Below, in pieces: positions 19,921 to 20,109 of a stretch of 20,109 bases of DNA (within the stretch, counting starts at the first letter, position 1; each line of letters starts with the position of its first letter). The notes beneath the pieces were generated by a model. That model was not told the DNA's origin. It made no database searches and saw nothing but the letters and a program-made list of their open reading frames with translations. Source of the stretch: an uncultured Desulfobacterales bacterium (lineage in GTDB: Bacteria; Desulfobacterota; Desulfobacteria; Desulfobacterales; JAFDCJ01). The stretch spans positions 1-20,109 of the forward strand of contig CALZJV010000130.1 of assembly GCA_945787595.1 (NCBI GenBank), given 5' to 3'. The translations under genes and the position numbers were made by a program.

Positions 19921-20109
19921 ATGAAGAAACTCCTTTCAACTAAAGAAGTTGCCCAGTTTCTGAATGTTAATGAAAAGATGGTGTACAGCCTCGTATCCGA
20001 AAAAGGTCTGCCGGCGACTAAAATTACGGGCAAATGGCTTTTCCCAAAGCATCTGGTGGAGCAGTGGGTTGAAGCCAATACCATCAACTATCCCGACAAC
20101 GGTGTTCCA
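19921..20109 (+). CDS. Helix-turn-helix (MerR/excisionase-type) DNA-binding regulator, N-terminal part
   Basis: The first 63 residues of a protein cut by the window edge. LSTKEVAQFLNVNEKMVYSL at 5-24 is the helix-turn-helix of the HTH_17/excisionase family, followed by the wing GLPATKITGKWLFPKHLVEQ, with the K-x-G-x-W-x-F-P turn typical of the family. In related bacteria such a domain often heads a longer protein with a periplasmic-binding-protein-like effector domain; that part would lie outside this window, so it cannot be confirmed. The start is taken as ATG 19921 by family match. A consensus promoter places the transcript start almost on this codon. It is divergent from the candidate peptide gene. 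Confidence 0.85.
   Translation, partial: MKKLLSTKEVAQFLNVNEKMVYSLVSEKGLPATKITGKWLFPKHLVEQWVEANTINYPDNGVP

Overview
The window looks like chromosomal DNA of a sulfate-reducer-type member of the Desulfobacterota (Desulfobacterales-like). This is an inference. It rests on a tungsten-type aldehyde:ferredoxin oxidoreductase remnant coupled to a MoaD-like gene, tandem tripartite tricarboxylate transporters, a DUF2760-Hsp70-Hsp70/DUF3731 cluster, and short degenerate intergenic repeats. No rRNA, tRNA or CRISPR array was seen.

Positions 1-1883 hold a catabolic segment that looks worn. It contains the tail of an SDR oxidoreductase, a zinc-type medium-chain dehydrogenase that appears to lack about 25 residues before its C-terminal end, a heavily deleted aldehyde:ferredoxin oxidoreductase (AOR) remnant, and an intact MoaD/ThiS-like gene that still overlaps the AOR stop codon by ATGA. 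Positions 2179-8312 hold two complete tripartite tricarboxylate transporter (TTT) systems in the same direction: tctC-tctA-tctB, then tctC with a fused tctA-tctB gene. Both binding-protein genes have strong Shine-Dalgarno sites and both tctA-type genes have none, which fits excess binding protein over membrane permease.

Positions 8476-9354 (minus strand) encode a PPK2-type polyphosphate kinase. After it comes an aldo/keto reductase N-terminal stub that ends inside a 145-bp MITE-like element with near-perfect terminal inverted repeats. Positions 10152-15571 hold an uncharacterised chaperone module: a membrane-anchored DUF2760 protein, an Hsp70-family protein, and a second Hsp70-family gene with a DUF3731-type C-terminal region. 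The second Hsp70 gene is broken by an out-of-frame deletion of roughly 28 codons near position 13860.

Positions 15572-15935 contain no intact gene but include a GC-rich minus-strand stretch that reads like the tail of a HEAT-repeat protein. Next come a secreted double-DUF302 protein (minus strand), an aldo/keto reductase with an intact catalytic tetrad, an unrecognised membrane-anchored coiled-coil protein, and remnants of a RAYT-type transposase and an AraC-type regulator lying end to end. The right end holds a VapBC toxin-antitoxin operon with a palindromic operator, a candidate 23-residue peptide gene (minus strand), and the start of a divergently transcribed HTH regulator. That regulator has a consensus promoter so close to its start codon that its mRNA should be nearly leaderless.

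A recurring theme is internal deletion: dehydrogenase, AOR, second Hsp70 and RAYT all lack interior segments. This could be genuine decay or a metagenome assembly problem, and it affects how far the pseudogene calls can be trusted.
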